From Flavobacteriales bacterium (GTDB lineage: Bacteria > Bacteroidota > Bacteroidia > Flavobacteriales_F > PHOS-HE28): DNA of 19,227 bases. The DNA lies in assembly GCA_020635655.1 (NCBI GenBank), contig JACJZI010000023.1, forward strand, positions 1-19,227, given 5' to 3'. The notes beneath the pieces are model-generated. The model was given only the letters and a program-made list of their open reading frames with translations. It was not told where the DNA came from and did not search any database. Made by a program: the position numbers and the translations under genes. Below are positions 6,530 to 14,692 of the stretch, one piece after another. Numbering within the stretch: the stretch's first letter is position 1; each line of letters begins with the position of its first letter.

Positions 6530-8572
6530 ATGCACCTGCGAAAGGGTCTTTCCGCCCTCCTACTGGTCGTCCTGAGCTCGGGCAGCCATTCCCAGTCATT
6601 CCAGGACTCGCTACTGCATGTTTGGAACGATCCCTCCCTTCCGGACAGCAGCCGGATCTCCGCCGCGCATAAGCTCATTTGGCGGGTCTACCTGCAGCGC
6701 GCCCCGGACACCGCGCGCTACTACGCCGGGGAGCAACTGAAGCTGGCACAGCGTGCCGGTCTGCTGAAGCAGGAGAGCAGCGCCTACAACAACATCGCTG
6801 TCACCCACCACATCCAGGGCGATCTGGAACAGGCCATCCCGTACTATCAATTGAGCCTGGATGCGGACGTGAAGCGGGCCAGGGCACGGCCCGGTGATGC
6901 GGAGGCGGTGATCGGCATCGCTTCCTCGCATTCCAACCTGGGCATCCTGCGCCAGCAGCTGGGCGATCTGCCCGGCGCCATGCGGCACTATGATCATGCG
7001 CTGCACCTGCTGGACAGCCTGGAGGCCAAAGGGGCTGATGTGAACGCCAAGATCGCTGCGGTCCAGAACAGCATCGGCATGGCCCACGAGACGCAGAAGA
7101 ACAGCGCCGATGCCCTGCTCTGGTTCCGCCGTGCGGAAGAGCGCTACGAGCGGGAGGGGCCGGGCAGCTCCATGGCCAACACGCTCAGCAACATCGGCAA
7201 TGCGTTGCAACGGCTGGCCGTGGAGGCGGATGAAAGCCATGCGCGGGACAGTCTGATGGTGTTGGCCCAGCAGTACCATGATCGCAGCCTGAAGGTGCGC
7301 GAAGGCCTGGACGATCGGCGCGGCGTGGCCAACAGCCTCAACAACATCGCGGTCAACCTTCAGCAGCAGGCCTTGTGGAGCGCGGTGGACAGTGAGCGCA
7401 AGGCCCTGTTGATGCAGGCGGAGGGCCGATTCCGGGAGAGCGCGTCCATGGCCGAGGCGGTCGGGGACCGGCAGTCCCTGGCGAACACCTGGGGCAACCT
7501 GGCCGAGAACCTGGTCTTGCAGGACCGTGCGGCCGAGGCGGTGCGCTTCGGCGAACGGGCCCTGGCACTGGGCCGCTCCATCGATCACGCGGAATCCATT
7601 CAACGCGCGGCGGGCAACCTGCACGCCGCCTACAAACGCCTGGGCAGGACCGGCCCTGCATTGGCGATGCATGAGCTGTACGTGGCCATGCGCGACAGCG
7701 TGCTGAACGAAGAGAACACGCGCAACATGCTGCGACAGCAGTACGCGTATGACTATGCACAGCGGGAGGCGCTGCTGGTGGCCGAACAGGAGAAGCGGGA
7801 TGCCCTTGCCGCCGAGGAACTCCGCCGCCGGAACGTCCAGCGCAATGCCTTCATCGGCGGCTTCCTGCTGATGCTGGCGCTGGCGGGCACCTTCCTCTTC
7901 CAGCGCAACCGCATCAACAAGGAGAAACACCGCAGCGAGGAACTGCTCCTGAACATCCTGCCCGGGGAGGTGGCCGACGAACTGAAGGAGAAGGGCGAGG
8001 CCGAGGCCAGGCTGATCGATCAAGTCACCGTCCTCTTCACGGATTTCAACGGATTCACGGCCATGAGCGAGCAACTCGGTCCGAAGGAACTCGTGAGGGA
8101 CCTGCACGAGTGCTTCAGCGCCTTCGACCGCATCTGTGAGAAGCACGGGCTGGAGAAGATCAAGACCATCGGTGATGCCTACATGGCCGCAGGTGGCCTG
8201 CCATCGCCCAACACCACGCACGCGAGCGATGTCGTCCATGCGGCCCTGGCGATGCGCGACTTCATCGCCGAAGGAAAGAAGCACAAGATCGAGAAGGGTC
8301 TGCCGTACTTCGAGATCCGGATCGGCCTGCACACCGGTCCGGTGGTGGCGGGCATCGTGGGGGTGAAGAAGTTCAGCTACGACATCTGGGGCGACACGGT
8401 GAACACGGCCAGCCGCATGGAGAGCAGCGGGGAGGTGGGCCAGGTGAACCTCAGCGGAACGACCCATGCCTTGGTGAAGGACCAGCCCGGGCTCTCCTTC
8501 ACCCCACGCGGCAGGGTGCAGGCGAAGGGCAAGGGGGAGTTGGAGATGTGGTTCGTGGAGCGCAGTGCCTGA
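6530..8572 (+). CDS. TPR-containing membrane adenylate cyclase (class III)
   Basis: This 680-residue protein is predicted to convert ATP to cyclic AMP in response to a signal sensed outside the inner membrane. A signal peptide (MHLRKGLSALLLVVLSSGSHSQ) is followed by TPR-like helical repeats (about 40-400, with motifs such as AYNNIAVTHHIQGDLEQAIPYY), a charged probable coiled coil (about 405-437) and one membrane helix (about 439-459, FIGGFLLMLALAGTFLF). A linker helix (EELLLNILPGEVADELKEKG) leads to the cyclase domain (about 497-680). All expected residues are present: metal ligands D505 (FTDFNGF) and D549 (IGDAYMA), adenine-recognising K545 and D618 (YDIWG), and transition-state N625 and R629. 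Lys and Asp at the base-recognition positions favour ATP over GTP. The topology implies periplasmic TPRs and a cytoplasmic catalytic domain, which should act as a dimer. The ligand is unknown. A degraded 3' duplicate lies just upstream. Confidence 0.93.
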   Translation: MHLRKGLSALLLVVLSSGSHSQSFQDSLLHVWNDPSLPDSSRISAAHKLIWRVYLQRAPDTARYYAGEQLKLAQRAGLLKQESSAYNNIAVTHHIQGDLEQAIPYYQLSLDADVKRARARPGDAEAVIGIASSHSNLGILRQQLGDLPGAMRHYDHALHLLDSLEAKGADVNAKIAAVQNSIGMAHETQKNSADALLWFRRAEERYEREGPGSSMANTLSNIGNALQRLAVEADESHARDSLMVLAQQYHDRSLKVREGLDDRRGVANSLNNIAVNLQQQALWSAVDSERKALLMQAEGRFRESASMAEAVGDRQSLANTWGNLAENLVLQDRAAEAVRFGERALALGRSIDHAESIQRAAGNLHAAYKRLGRTGPALAMHELYVAMRDSVLNEENTRNMLRQQYAYDYAQREALLVAEQEKRDALAAEELRRRNVQRNAFIGGFLLMLALAGTFLFQRNRINKEKHRSEELLLNILPGEVADELKEKGEAEARLIDQVTVLFTDFNGFTAMSEQLGPKELVRDLHECFSAFDRICEKHGLEKIKTIGDAYMAAGGLPSPNTTHASDVVHAALAMRDFIAEGKKHKIEKGLPYFEIRIGLHTGPVVAGIVGVKKFSYDIWGDTVNTASRMESSGEVGQVNLSGTTHALVKDQPGLSFTPRGRVQAKGKGELEMWFVERSA

Positions 8573-8646
8573 AGGGCCGTATCGATGGACCACAGGGCAC
8601 AGGTCGGTCTGGTCGATGTCCGAAGTGACGCGGCTCCGCATGGTCA

Positions 8647-8698
8647 GCCTGAGCAGCCGGCATATTCTCAGGCCGTCCCGCGACAACCTCTGCGGGAC
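8647..8698 (+). terminator. Two adjacent inverted repeats downstream of the cyclase gene
   Basis: GCCTGAG (8647-8653) pairs with CTCAGGC (8667-8673), and GTCCCGC (8675-8681) pairs with GCGGGAC (8692-8698), each with perfect 7-bp arms. They sit in the 143-base gap between the cyclase stop and the next ATG at 8716. No T-run follows, so termination is uncertain. They could instead structure the leader of the next gene. Confidence 0.3.
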
Positions 8699-8715
8699 TT
8701 GACCGTCTTCCCAGC

Positions 8716-10533
8716 ATGTTGCCCCGACCGTTCGTGTGTGCCGCGTTGCTGCTTCCTCTGGCCGTTTTGGCCCAGTGCCCCACCGGCAACGTGACCATCA
8801 GCAGCCAGGCCGATGCCGACAACTATGCGCTGAACTACGGCAACTGTGATACGCTGCCGGGCGATCTGATCATCTCCGGGTTCGGGATCTCCGACCTGAG
8901 CGGTTTCGCCGATCTGGACATGATCACCGGCACGTTCGATTGGAACAACACCTACCCGGGGCCGTTCGACTTCACCGGCTTCAACAGCCTGGACCACATC
9001 GGTGGCGACCTGTTGGTGCAGAACTGCCAGCGCCTGCAGGGGTTGTGGGGCCTGGAGCAGCTGGACCGGGTGGACGGGGACCTCTACGTGGCCGGCTTGG
9101 ACAGCGTTCGGGACGCCACCGGGCTTTCGCAGCTCTCCGTGGTGGGCGGCAAGCTGCAGTTCTTCGGCATGCCTGAATTCGCGCCAACCGGTCTGAACCA
9201 GCTGGATACGGTGTATGGAGACCTGATCCTGGTCTGGAGCGATCTCTCGCTCACCTGCACGCTGCCGAACGACCTGGACTTCGTGGGTGGCGAGCTTGCG
9301 TTCGGGACCGACCATGGCACCACGGTGCAGGGCGGTAACGACCTGACCCGGATCGGGGGCGACCTGCGGGTCTGCTGCGAGCCCACCATGACCAGCTTTC
9401 AGGCCTTGCAGTCCCTGCAAGTGGTGGAGGGGGACCTGCGGATCAACTACAACGACGTGCTCGTGACCTTCAATGCCCTGCAGCAGCTCGACTCCGTGTA
9501 CGGCGACCTCTGGATCAATGACAACGACGTGCTGTACTCGGTCCAGGGCTTGAACGACCTGGTGTACGTGGACGGGGTGGTGATCCAGGACAATCCGCAG
9601 CTGGTGGGCCTGGGCGCGCTGGACCATGCGGTGGAGATCCAGACCTCCGTGCAGATCAACAACAATCCGGCACTGGCGATCTGCCACGTGCAGGCCGTCT
9701 GCGACCACATCAACGCGAACGGGGCGGCCACGGCCTATCAGAACGCGACCGGGTGCAATACCGTCCCGGAGGTGCATGCGGCCTGCAACCCCTTCCCCTT
9801 GCTGAACGTGCGCGTGTTCCTGGAGGGGCCCTACGATCCGTTCACCGGGTTGATGCACGACAGTTTGCGGTCCGCGGGCCTGGTGCCCCTGGCGGAACCG
9901 TACACGTCACTCGGGTACGTGCATGTGGGCGATGGTGGGAATGAGAGCACGACCGCCGGCGTGTTGGCCGCGACCGGCAACGATGCCATCGTGGATTGGG
10001 TGGTGTTGGAGCTACGGGACGCGACCGACCCCACCACCGTGGTGAACACGCGCAGCGCCCTGCTCCAGCGCGACGGCGACATCGTGGACACCGACGGAAG
10101 CTCGCCCGTGGCGATGATGGTGCCCGATGATGACTACCATGTGGCGGTGAAGCACCGGAACCACCTGGCCGTGATGACCGCGCAGACCTGGGCCGTGAGC
10201 CCGGGCAACACCACCACGTTGGACCTGAGCAGTGGTACGATACACTTCGGCACGGCCCCGCAGCGGGAGGTGAACGGGGTGTACATGCTCTGGGCCGGTA
10301 ACGTGGAATGGGATGGCCTATTGAAGTACAGTGGCGCCGACAACGACCGCGACCCGATCCTGCAGACGATCGGCGGCTCCGTGCCGACGATCACCATCGA
10401 TGGCTACCACCGGCAGGACGTGAACATGGACGGCCATGTGAAGTACGCCGGTTCCCAGAACGACCGGGATCCGATCCTGGGGAACATCGGCGGCACGGTG
10501 CCCACGGCCACGCGGGTGGAGCAGTTGCCCTGA
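8716..10533 (+). CDS. Secreted receptor-L-domain-like protein with tandem dockerin-like tail
   Basis: This is a 605-residue predicted exported protein; ATG 8716 starts a signal peptide (MLPRPFVCAALLLPLAVLAQ). Residues about 45-345 form regular beta-helix-like repeats with a strand every 23-24 residues, such as IGGDLLVQNC, VDGDLYVAG, IGGDLRVC, VEGDLRINYN and VYGDLWINDN. These resemble receptor L-domain repeats and end in a Cys-rich cap (CHVQAVC, GCNTVPEVHAAC). A second module (about 360-520, starting NVRVFLEGPYDPFTGLM and including KHRNHLAVMTAQTW) is one I associate with Bacteroidota secreted proteins, some labelled hemagglutinin without proof. The tail (about 528-602) has two similar units, GNVEWDGLLKYSGADNDRDP and QDVNMDGHVKYAGSQNDRDP, each followed by IL-x-x-IGG. 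They resemble EF-hand or dockerin loops. No T9SS sorting domain is visible. Function is probably binding or adhesion. It converges on the minus-strand gene ending at 10595. Confidence 0.88.
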   Translation: MLPRPFVCAALLLPLAVLAQCPTGNVTISSQADADNYALNYGNCDTLPGDLIISGFGISDLSGFADLDMITGTFDWNNTYPGPFDFTGFNSLDHIGGDLLVQNCQRLQGLWGLEQLDRVDGDLYVAGLDSVRDATGLSQLSVVGGKLQFFGMPEFAPTGLNQLDTVYGDLILVWSDLSLTCTLPNDLDFVGGELAFGTDHGTTVQGGNDLTRIGGDLRVCCEPTMTSFQALQSLQVVEGDLRINYNDVLVTFNALQQLDSVYGDLWINDNDVLYSVQGLNDLVYVDGVVIQDNPQLVGLGALDHAVEIQTSVQINNNPALAICHVQAVCDHINANGAATAYQNATGCNTVPEVHAACNPFPLLNVRVFLEGPYDPFTGLMHDSLRSAGLVPLAEPYTSLGYVHVGDGGNESTTAGVLAATGNDAIVDWVVLELRDATDPTTVVNTRSALLQRDGDIVDTDGSSPVAMMVPDDDYHVAVKHRNHLAVMTAQTWAVSPGNTTTLDLSSGTIHFGTAPQREVNGVYMLWAGNVEWDGLLKYSGADNDRDPILQTIGGSVPTITIDGYHRQDVNMDGHVKYAGSQNDRDPILGNIGGTVPTATRVEQLP

Positions 10534-10594
10534 CCACACGTTCGGGGCAGCGCCAGGCGGCCGTTACCCAGTGTCGCCGACGGTGGGGATCGGC

Positions 10595-11548
10595 CTACCG
10601 CATCGGGACCTCCAGACAGCAATGCGAGGAGAGCTGCACCGTGGTGGCGTTCTGTGGTGGTCCGCTCATGTTGCCGTTGGGGGGGAACCCGAGCCCGTAG
10701 GAGCTTGAATTTCGAGTGAAGAAGGAGTCGTCGGCATCGATGTCGGACAACCACCCGGTGGGGGTACCGAACGTATAGCCACTGGCGGCCAGGCGTTGCA
10801 CCTGCTTCAGGTCGCAGAGCTCGCCACCTGATTGGATGCAGCCATCGCTCGAGGGATAATAGAAGTCCGCGGCCTGCGCCTTCACGCACATGCGTGTCCA
10901 GCCCCCGATCAGGAATACGCTGGTGTATCCGTCAGGGCACCCGGTGCTCTTCCGCAGGAGGCCATCATCATCCGCGTACACCAGGCCATCTGCCGCCGAG
11001 GCCAGCGGGTCCACGCGCAGGTGGTCCGCGACCACCACCACGGTATCGTTGGCACTGGTGCCCGAAGTGAGGGCATAGTCCGGGTCCACGACGAGCAACT
11101 TGGCGTCGATGTCCACCACCAGGGAGCTGTCCAGCAGGGTGGTGGCCATGCGGGCACTGTTGGCCACGGGCACGGCACGGATGGGTTCCTGACCCAGCAG
11201 TTGGTAATTGGTGCCGCCCGTGAAGTCGGCATGCACGAAGATGAACATGTTGTTGGAGGGGTGGTACCAGCGGTAGTCCTCAAGGGGGCCGAAGCCGACC
11301 GGGGTGCCGGTGCCGATCTCGGCCTTGAACAGGCCCTGGTCGTTGGTGGTCACGGACTGTGTTTCGCGATACACGAGGCCCGGCCCGGCCGTCAGATCGA
11401 ACTGGAGTCCGATGGCCTGGTTGGGCAGGGGGTCGCCATTGGCATCGCGGGCCACGGCCTGGTAGGTGATGGCGTTGTACAGGGTGCCTTGCGCCAGCGC
11501 GAGGCTGGAGCTGAAGGCCAGGAAGAGCAGGAGCTTGGAGCGCAGCAT
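10595..11548 (-). CDS. Secreted fibre-like protein with Cys-containing C-terminal domain
   Basis: I chose ATG 11548, which opens directly with a signal peptide (MLRSKLLLFLAFSSSLALAQ), giving 317 residues; a GTG at 11563 would add five. Residues about 24-125 (YQAVARDANGDPL, ETQSVTTNDQGLFKAEIGTG, FTGGTNYQLLGQEPIRAVP) match an N-terminal module common in Bacteroidota exported proteins, often ahead of fibre-like or collagen-like stalks. Residues about 140-200 are a linker with D-rich repeated strands (VDIDAKLLVVDPDYAL). The C-terminal part (about 205-317) has six or more cysteines (CPDGYT, MCV, GCIQ, LCD, HCCLEV) and WLSDIDADDSFFTRN. It resembles Cys-rich lectin-like tips in this phylum, but I cannot name a family. 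No T9SS sorting domain is seen. It lies 143 bases downstream of the minus-strand gene ending at 11692 and has its own promoter-like element. Confidence 0.85.
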   Translation of the reverse strand: MLRSKLLLFLAFSSSLALAQGTLYNAITYQAVARDANGDPLPNQAIGLQFDLTAGPGLVYRETQSVTTNDQGLFKAEIGTGTPVGFGPLEDYRWYHPSNNMFIFVHADFTGGTNYQLLGQEPIRAVPVANSARMATTLLDSSLVVDIDAKLLVVDPDYALTSGTSANDTVVVVADHLRVDPLASAADGLVYADDDGLLRKSTGCPDGYTSVFLIGGWTRMCVKAQAADFYYPSSDGCIQSGGELCDLKQVQRLAASGYTFGTPTGWLSDIDADDSFFTRNSSSYGLGFPPNGNMSGPPQNATTVQLSSHCCLEVPMR

Positions 11549-11569
11549 GATCGTTCTGTTCACGGGCCT

Positions 11570-11577
11570 TCAAGGTA
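11570..11577 (-). promoter_or_regulatory. Putative -7 element (TACCTTGA) for the fibre-like gene
   Basis: Read on the minus strand, TACCTTGA lies 21 bases before the ATG at 11548. The same TACCTTG core occurs upstream of the genes starting at 14559 (minus) and 15648 (plus), and it is close to the Bacteroidota TAnnTTTG consensus. No clear -33 element is visible. Confidence 0.35.
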
Positions 11578-11653
11578 GCGGTTCAGAAATAGGTCGGAAC
11601 GCTTGTCGAAGCCTGGGGCGTCAGCCTGGTCTGAAGCCACGTCTGGACCAGGA

Positions 11654-11672
11654 CCTGCACATGGTGTGCAGG
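11654..11672 (-). terminator. Possible hairpin terminator of the 11692-14559 gene
   Basis: CCTGCAC and GTGCAGG form perfect 7-bp arms around a 5-base loop, 19 bases beyond the minus-strand stop at 11692. No T-run follows on either strand, so this is a weak candidate. Confidence 0.3.
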
Positions 11673-11691
11673 GAGGCAACGCGGCTCCAGC

Positions 11692-14559
11692 CTAGTCCAC
11701 CACGATGCGGAACGAGGAGACCGGTCCCGAGGCACGGATCACCTGCACCGCGTACATCCCCGAAGGGATCTCGCCCCGGTCGAGGTATAGGGTGCGGGAA
11801 CCATTGCCGTACAACAGGCGCAAGGTGCGGCCTTTCAGGTCCAGCAGGCGTACCTGATCTCCGTTGGTGAGCGGTTCGGTGCAGACCAGGTTGGCGCCGT
11901 CCGTCATGGGGTTCGGGAACACGGCGATGCGTGGCTCCGGCCTTTCGGTGAGCGCGGTGATGATCACGGTGACCGGCGTGCTGAAGGCCGTGCACCCGTA
12001 CTGATCGGTGAGCTCGAGCACGTACTGGCCGTTCATGGTGGTCTCCAGGAACATCTCCGTGGCGCCCGGTATGGGACTGCCGTTCAGCCACCACTGGTAG
12101 GTGTATGGCTCATCCTGGACGAAAGGCCCCCAGAGCGTGCCATCGCCGGGGTCGAAGATGAAGGCGGTGAGGTCGGACTGGGCGCAGTTCACCAGGGTGT
12201 TCAGCACCGTGTTGGTGATCACCGGTGGGTTCAGGTCGAAGAAGATGGCCGCGTTGTTCTCGATCGGCGTCGTATGCGGCAGACCCGGCCCTGGACGGAT
12301 CCGGAAGGTGACGAAGCCCTGGCTTCCCAGCGCGTTCACGTTGCTGTCCGGCAGCAGGATGTTCTCGAAGCGGAACTCGGCCATTCCCGCGCTGCCGATG
12401 GTCAGGTCCGTGAGCGTGTGCGAAGTGGCCAGCACCTGCAGGGTCTCGTGAAGAAGGTGCGGGCTCAGCAGGTCCTCGATCACCACCGTGTAAGCGGTGT
12501 CGGTGCCGGTGTTCTGGAACCGGACGGTGTAGGTGAGCCATTCCACATCGAACGGGGTGGCGTGCTTCGGACCCTCACCCACGGGGTCAACGAGTTTGTC
12601 GTTCGGGTCGTAGGCACAGGTGTGCACCTCCACGAACGCGGTGGTATCGTTCAGGCTCAGGTTCCCCAGACCATCATCCGTCCAGATACCGACCACGTTC
12701 ACCAGCGTATCGCCGAGTTGACCAACGCCGGGCCTGATCACGGTCAGGATGCGTTGGGTGTTCGTGGACCACTGAAGGGTATCGAAGGACCAGTAGTACG
12801 TCTGGCCCACGATCGAGTCCACCGGAGGAGATGCGCCTAGGTAGGTGTATGCCGGGTCGATGGTGAGCGCCAATACGCCCTGGGGTGTGGAGGTGCCTGC
12901 GTTGGTCGCCGACGCGATCAGGTCGATCACCCCTCCGCAGGGAGCGAGGCCGTGCACCAGGCTGCCTTCCACCAACGTGGTGTCCACCAGCGCTGCCAGG
13001 CCGAAGTCGAGGTCTTCGAACAACGTGTCCGTGGCGGTGAACGTGACCGTGTGGCCATTGCCCCCAGCGGTGAGCTGCCACCAGGCATTGGGAAGCACGG
13101 CATCCAGGTCGTAGGTGCCCGCGGTTCCGGGTAGGAACGTGTAGGTGCCGGAACCGCTCGAGAAGGCCAGCACGTTGCCTGGCGTGATGGCCACCGGGCT
13201 GTATGGTACGAGTGGCTCTCCTGCATCAAGGACACCGTCCAGGTCCTGGTCGTTGAACACCGTTCCGGTCGCGCGGTAGGCCGTCAGGTCGGCGCAATCG
13301 TAGCCATTCGGGACGTAGAGCGTGGTGCCCAGGGCGCGCAGGTGTTGTGGAGGATCGTTCGGGGTGCTTTGAGTGGGCCACACCAGACCCAGGGAAACGC
13401 TGGCCGTGTTCACCGAGTAGGTCAGGTTCGGGAAGGGGCATGTTCCGATGACGCCCAGGCTGTCGGTGCCCACCACCAGGGCGTTGGACCCGCTCATGCC
13501 GCTCAGGCGCAGGGAGCCGTCAGGCAGCAGGTCCAGTTCCGTCAGCCGGACATCATCACCAACGCCCCCGAACCGACGGCCCCAGACCGGAGCGCCAGCA
13601 GCATCCACATGCACGATCCAGGAATAGGTGTCCACATCCGTGGTCCAGCCCAGCAGGAGCACATGCCCATCGGGCCTCACCGCCATGTCGGTGATCGCTC
13701 CGTTTCCCACCAGGATGGACTTCGCCCAGTCCACCGTTCCGGCCGGTGTCAACTTCAACAGGACGGAATCCCCGGCCGCAAGCACGGATCCATCGGGGAG
13801 GCCCTTCACGGTCCGGGTCTGCAGGCCGATGTACTCATTCGCCCACAAAGCGTTCAAGCCCGCGTCGAAACGGCCGATCAGGCTGAACATGGCATCGCCA
13901 GGGCTGGTGAGCAGGATGCTGCCGTCCGCTCCCCGGTCCATGCGCTGGGCCCAACTGTAGGGCGCGCCGCTGAAGCCGTTGGAGCCGGTGACCGTCCCGG
14001 TACCCAGGTCGATCCGGTAGACCTTGGACCAGTCCGAGTTCAGTCCGCCCAGGCGGCCGGCAACCAGGGCCGTGGTGCTGTTCTCCATCACCGCAGCGGT
14101 GAGCAGGTCGGAATAGATGGACCAGTCGATGACCCTTGCCCAGGACGTGTCACCGCTTGAATGGAAGCTGGCCACGATCGACTGTCCCCCCAAAAAACCT
14201 GGTACGGTACCTGCACCAGCCACCAGACAGGCCGTATCGTTCACAGCGGTCACGTCCTGGAAGTCCAGTTGTTCGTAGGGTGTCCAGTAGGTGCCTAGAT
14301 CGTTCGCCCCCTCTGCGGTGAAGGTCCGCGACCAGAGCAACTGTCCGGCGACATCCACGCGCATCAGGAAGGCGCTGTCGGCCATCGTGCCGCAAAGGAC
14401 CAGGCCCCCGTCCGGTGTGGCATCGGCACCATGCACGGTACTTCCCGGGGGAAGGTCGTAGGTGCGCAGGAAGCCCGGTTGGGCAAAGGCGGCTGAAGCT
14501 CCGCAAAGCACCCACATGACCAGGGCCAGGGATCGGGTCTTGTCAATGGATGGTCTCAT
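11692..14559 (-). CDS. Large T9SS-sorted protein with beta-propeller-like N-terminus and DUF11/DUF7619-like modules
   Basis: This is a 955-residue predicted secreted or surface protein. ATG 14559 starts a signal peptide ending near ASAAFAQ. Residues about 27-425 form propeller-like repeats with motifs such as ATPDGGLVLCG, RPDGHVLLLGW and LPDGSLRLSGM, each followed by a strand and an aromatic W turn (LLWSRTF, PVWGRRFGG). About 429-520 are SdrD-B-like (TGTVFNDQDLDGVLDAGE), about 535-640 DUF11-like with a DSIVGQTYYW motif, and about 650-795 the DPNDK-led module (DPNDKLVDPVG, YTVRFQNTGTDTAY, ILLPDSNVNALGSQGF, ITNTVLNTLVNC). An Ig-like stretch (YQWWLNGSPIPGA) and a sorting domain (from VFPNPMTDGANL to SSFRIVVD) end the protein. 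From the SdrD-B-like part to the Ig-like part it parallels the 571-4176 protein, while the N-terminal repeats differ. No catalytic motif is seen. Confidence 0.9.
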   Translation of the reverse strand: MRPSIDKTRSLALVMWVLCGASAAFAQPGFLRTYDLPPGSTVHGADATPDGGLVLCGTMADSAFLMRVDVAGQLLWSRTFTAEGANDLGTYWTPYEQLDFQDVTAVNDTACLVAGAGTVPGFLGGQSIVASFHSSGDTSWARVIDWSIYSDLLTAAVMENSTTALVAGRLGGLNSDWSKVYRIDLGTGTVTGSNGFSGAPYSWAQRMDRGADGSILLTSPGDAMFSLIGRFDAGLNALWANEYIGLQTRTVKGLPDGSVLAAGDSVLLKLTPAGTVDWAKSILVGNGAITDMAVRPDGHVLLLGWTTDVDTYSWIVHVDAAGAPVWGRRFGGVGDDVRLTELDLLPDGSLRLSGMSGSNALVVGTDSLGVIGTCPFPNLTYSVNTASVSLGLVWPTQSTPNDPPQHLRALGTTLYVPNGYDCADLTAYRATGTVFNDQDLDGVLDAGEPLVPYSPVAITPGNVLAFSSGSGTYTFLPGTAGTYDLDAVLPNAWWQLTAGGNGHTVTFTATDTLFEDLDFGLAALVDTTLVEGSLVHGLAPCGGVIDLIASATNAGTSTPQGVLALTIDPAYTYLGASPPVDSIVGQTYYWSFDTLQWSTNTQRILTVIRPGVGQLGDTLVNVVGIWTDDGLGNLSLNDTTAFVEVHTCAYDPNDKLVDPVGEGPKHATPFDVEWLTYTVRFQNTGTDTAYTVVIEDLLSPHLLHETLQVLATSHTLTDLTIGSAGMAEFRFENILLPDSNVNALGSQGFVTFRIRPGPGLPHTTPIENNAAIFFDLNPPVITNTVLNTLVNCAQSDLTAFIFDPGDGTLWGPFVQDEPYTYQWWLNGSPIPGATEMFLETTMNGQYVLELTDQYGCTAFSTPVTVIITALTERPEPRIAVFPNPMTDGANLVCTEPLTNGDQVRLLDLKGRTLRLLYGNGSRTLYLDRGEIPSGMYAVQVIRASGPVSSFRIVVD

Positions 14560-14604
14560 ACCTCGAAGACGGATAAGCCCGGGAAAGATGCCTTCCGACT
14601 CCCG

Positions 14605-14612
14605 ACAAGGTA
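14605..14612 (-). promoter_or_regulatory. Putative -7 element (TACCTTGT) for the 11692-14559 gene
   Basis: Read on the minus strand, TACCTTGT lies 45 bases before the ATG at 14559, in the 133-base divergent gap shared with the gene at 14693. It matches the element before 15648 exactly. I see no convincing -33 partner. Confidence 0.35.
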
Positions 14613-14692
14613 GGCTGATCTCTGGCCGATCTAGCGCCCGAAGGGACGGTCCTGGAATGAACTGATGGTGTCATGCAGTGTACAGCGTGTCC

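Noticed and set aside
6143..6535. Minus-strand frame of 130 codons across the cyclase fragment and the gap
   Set aside because: Part of it is antisense to the duplicated cyclase sequence, and the remainder has no identifiable domain or signal.
6611..8686. Antisense frame of 691 codons opposite the cyclase gene
   Set aside because: The plus strand encodes a complete, motif-verified cyclase. The antisense product has no recognisable features.
8668..9858. Antisense frame of 396 codons opposite the receptor-L-like gene
   Set aside because: It is a shadow of the repeat gene, with a His/Val/Gln-rich composition and no domain.
10534..10594. Terminator in the gap between convergent genes
   Set aside because: Only a 4-bp inverted repeat with a long loop is visible, which is not enough to support a call.
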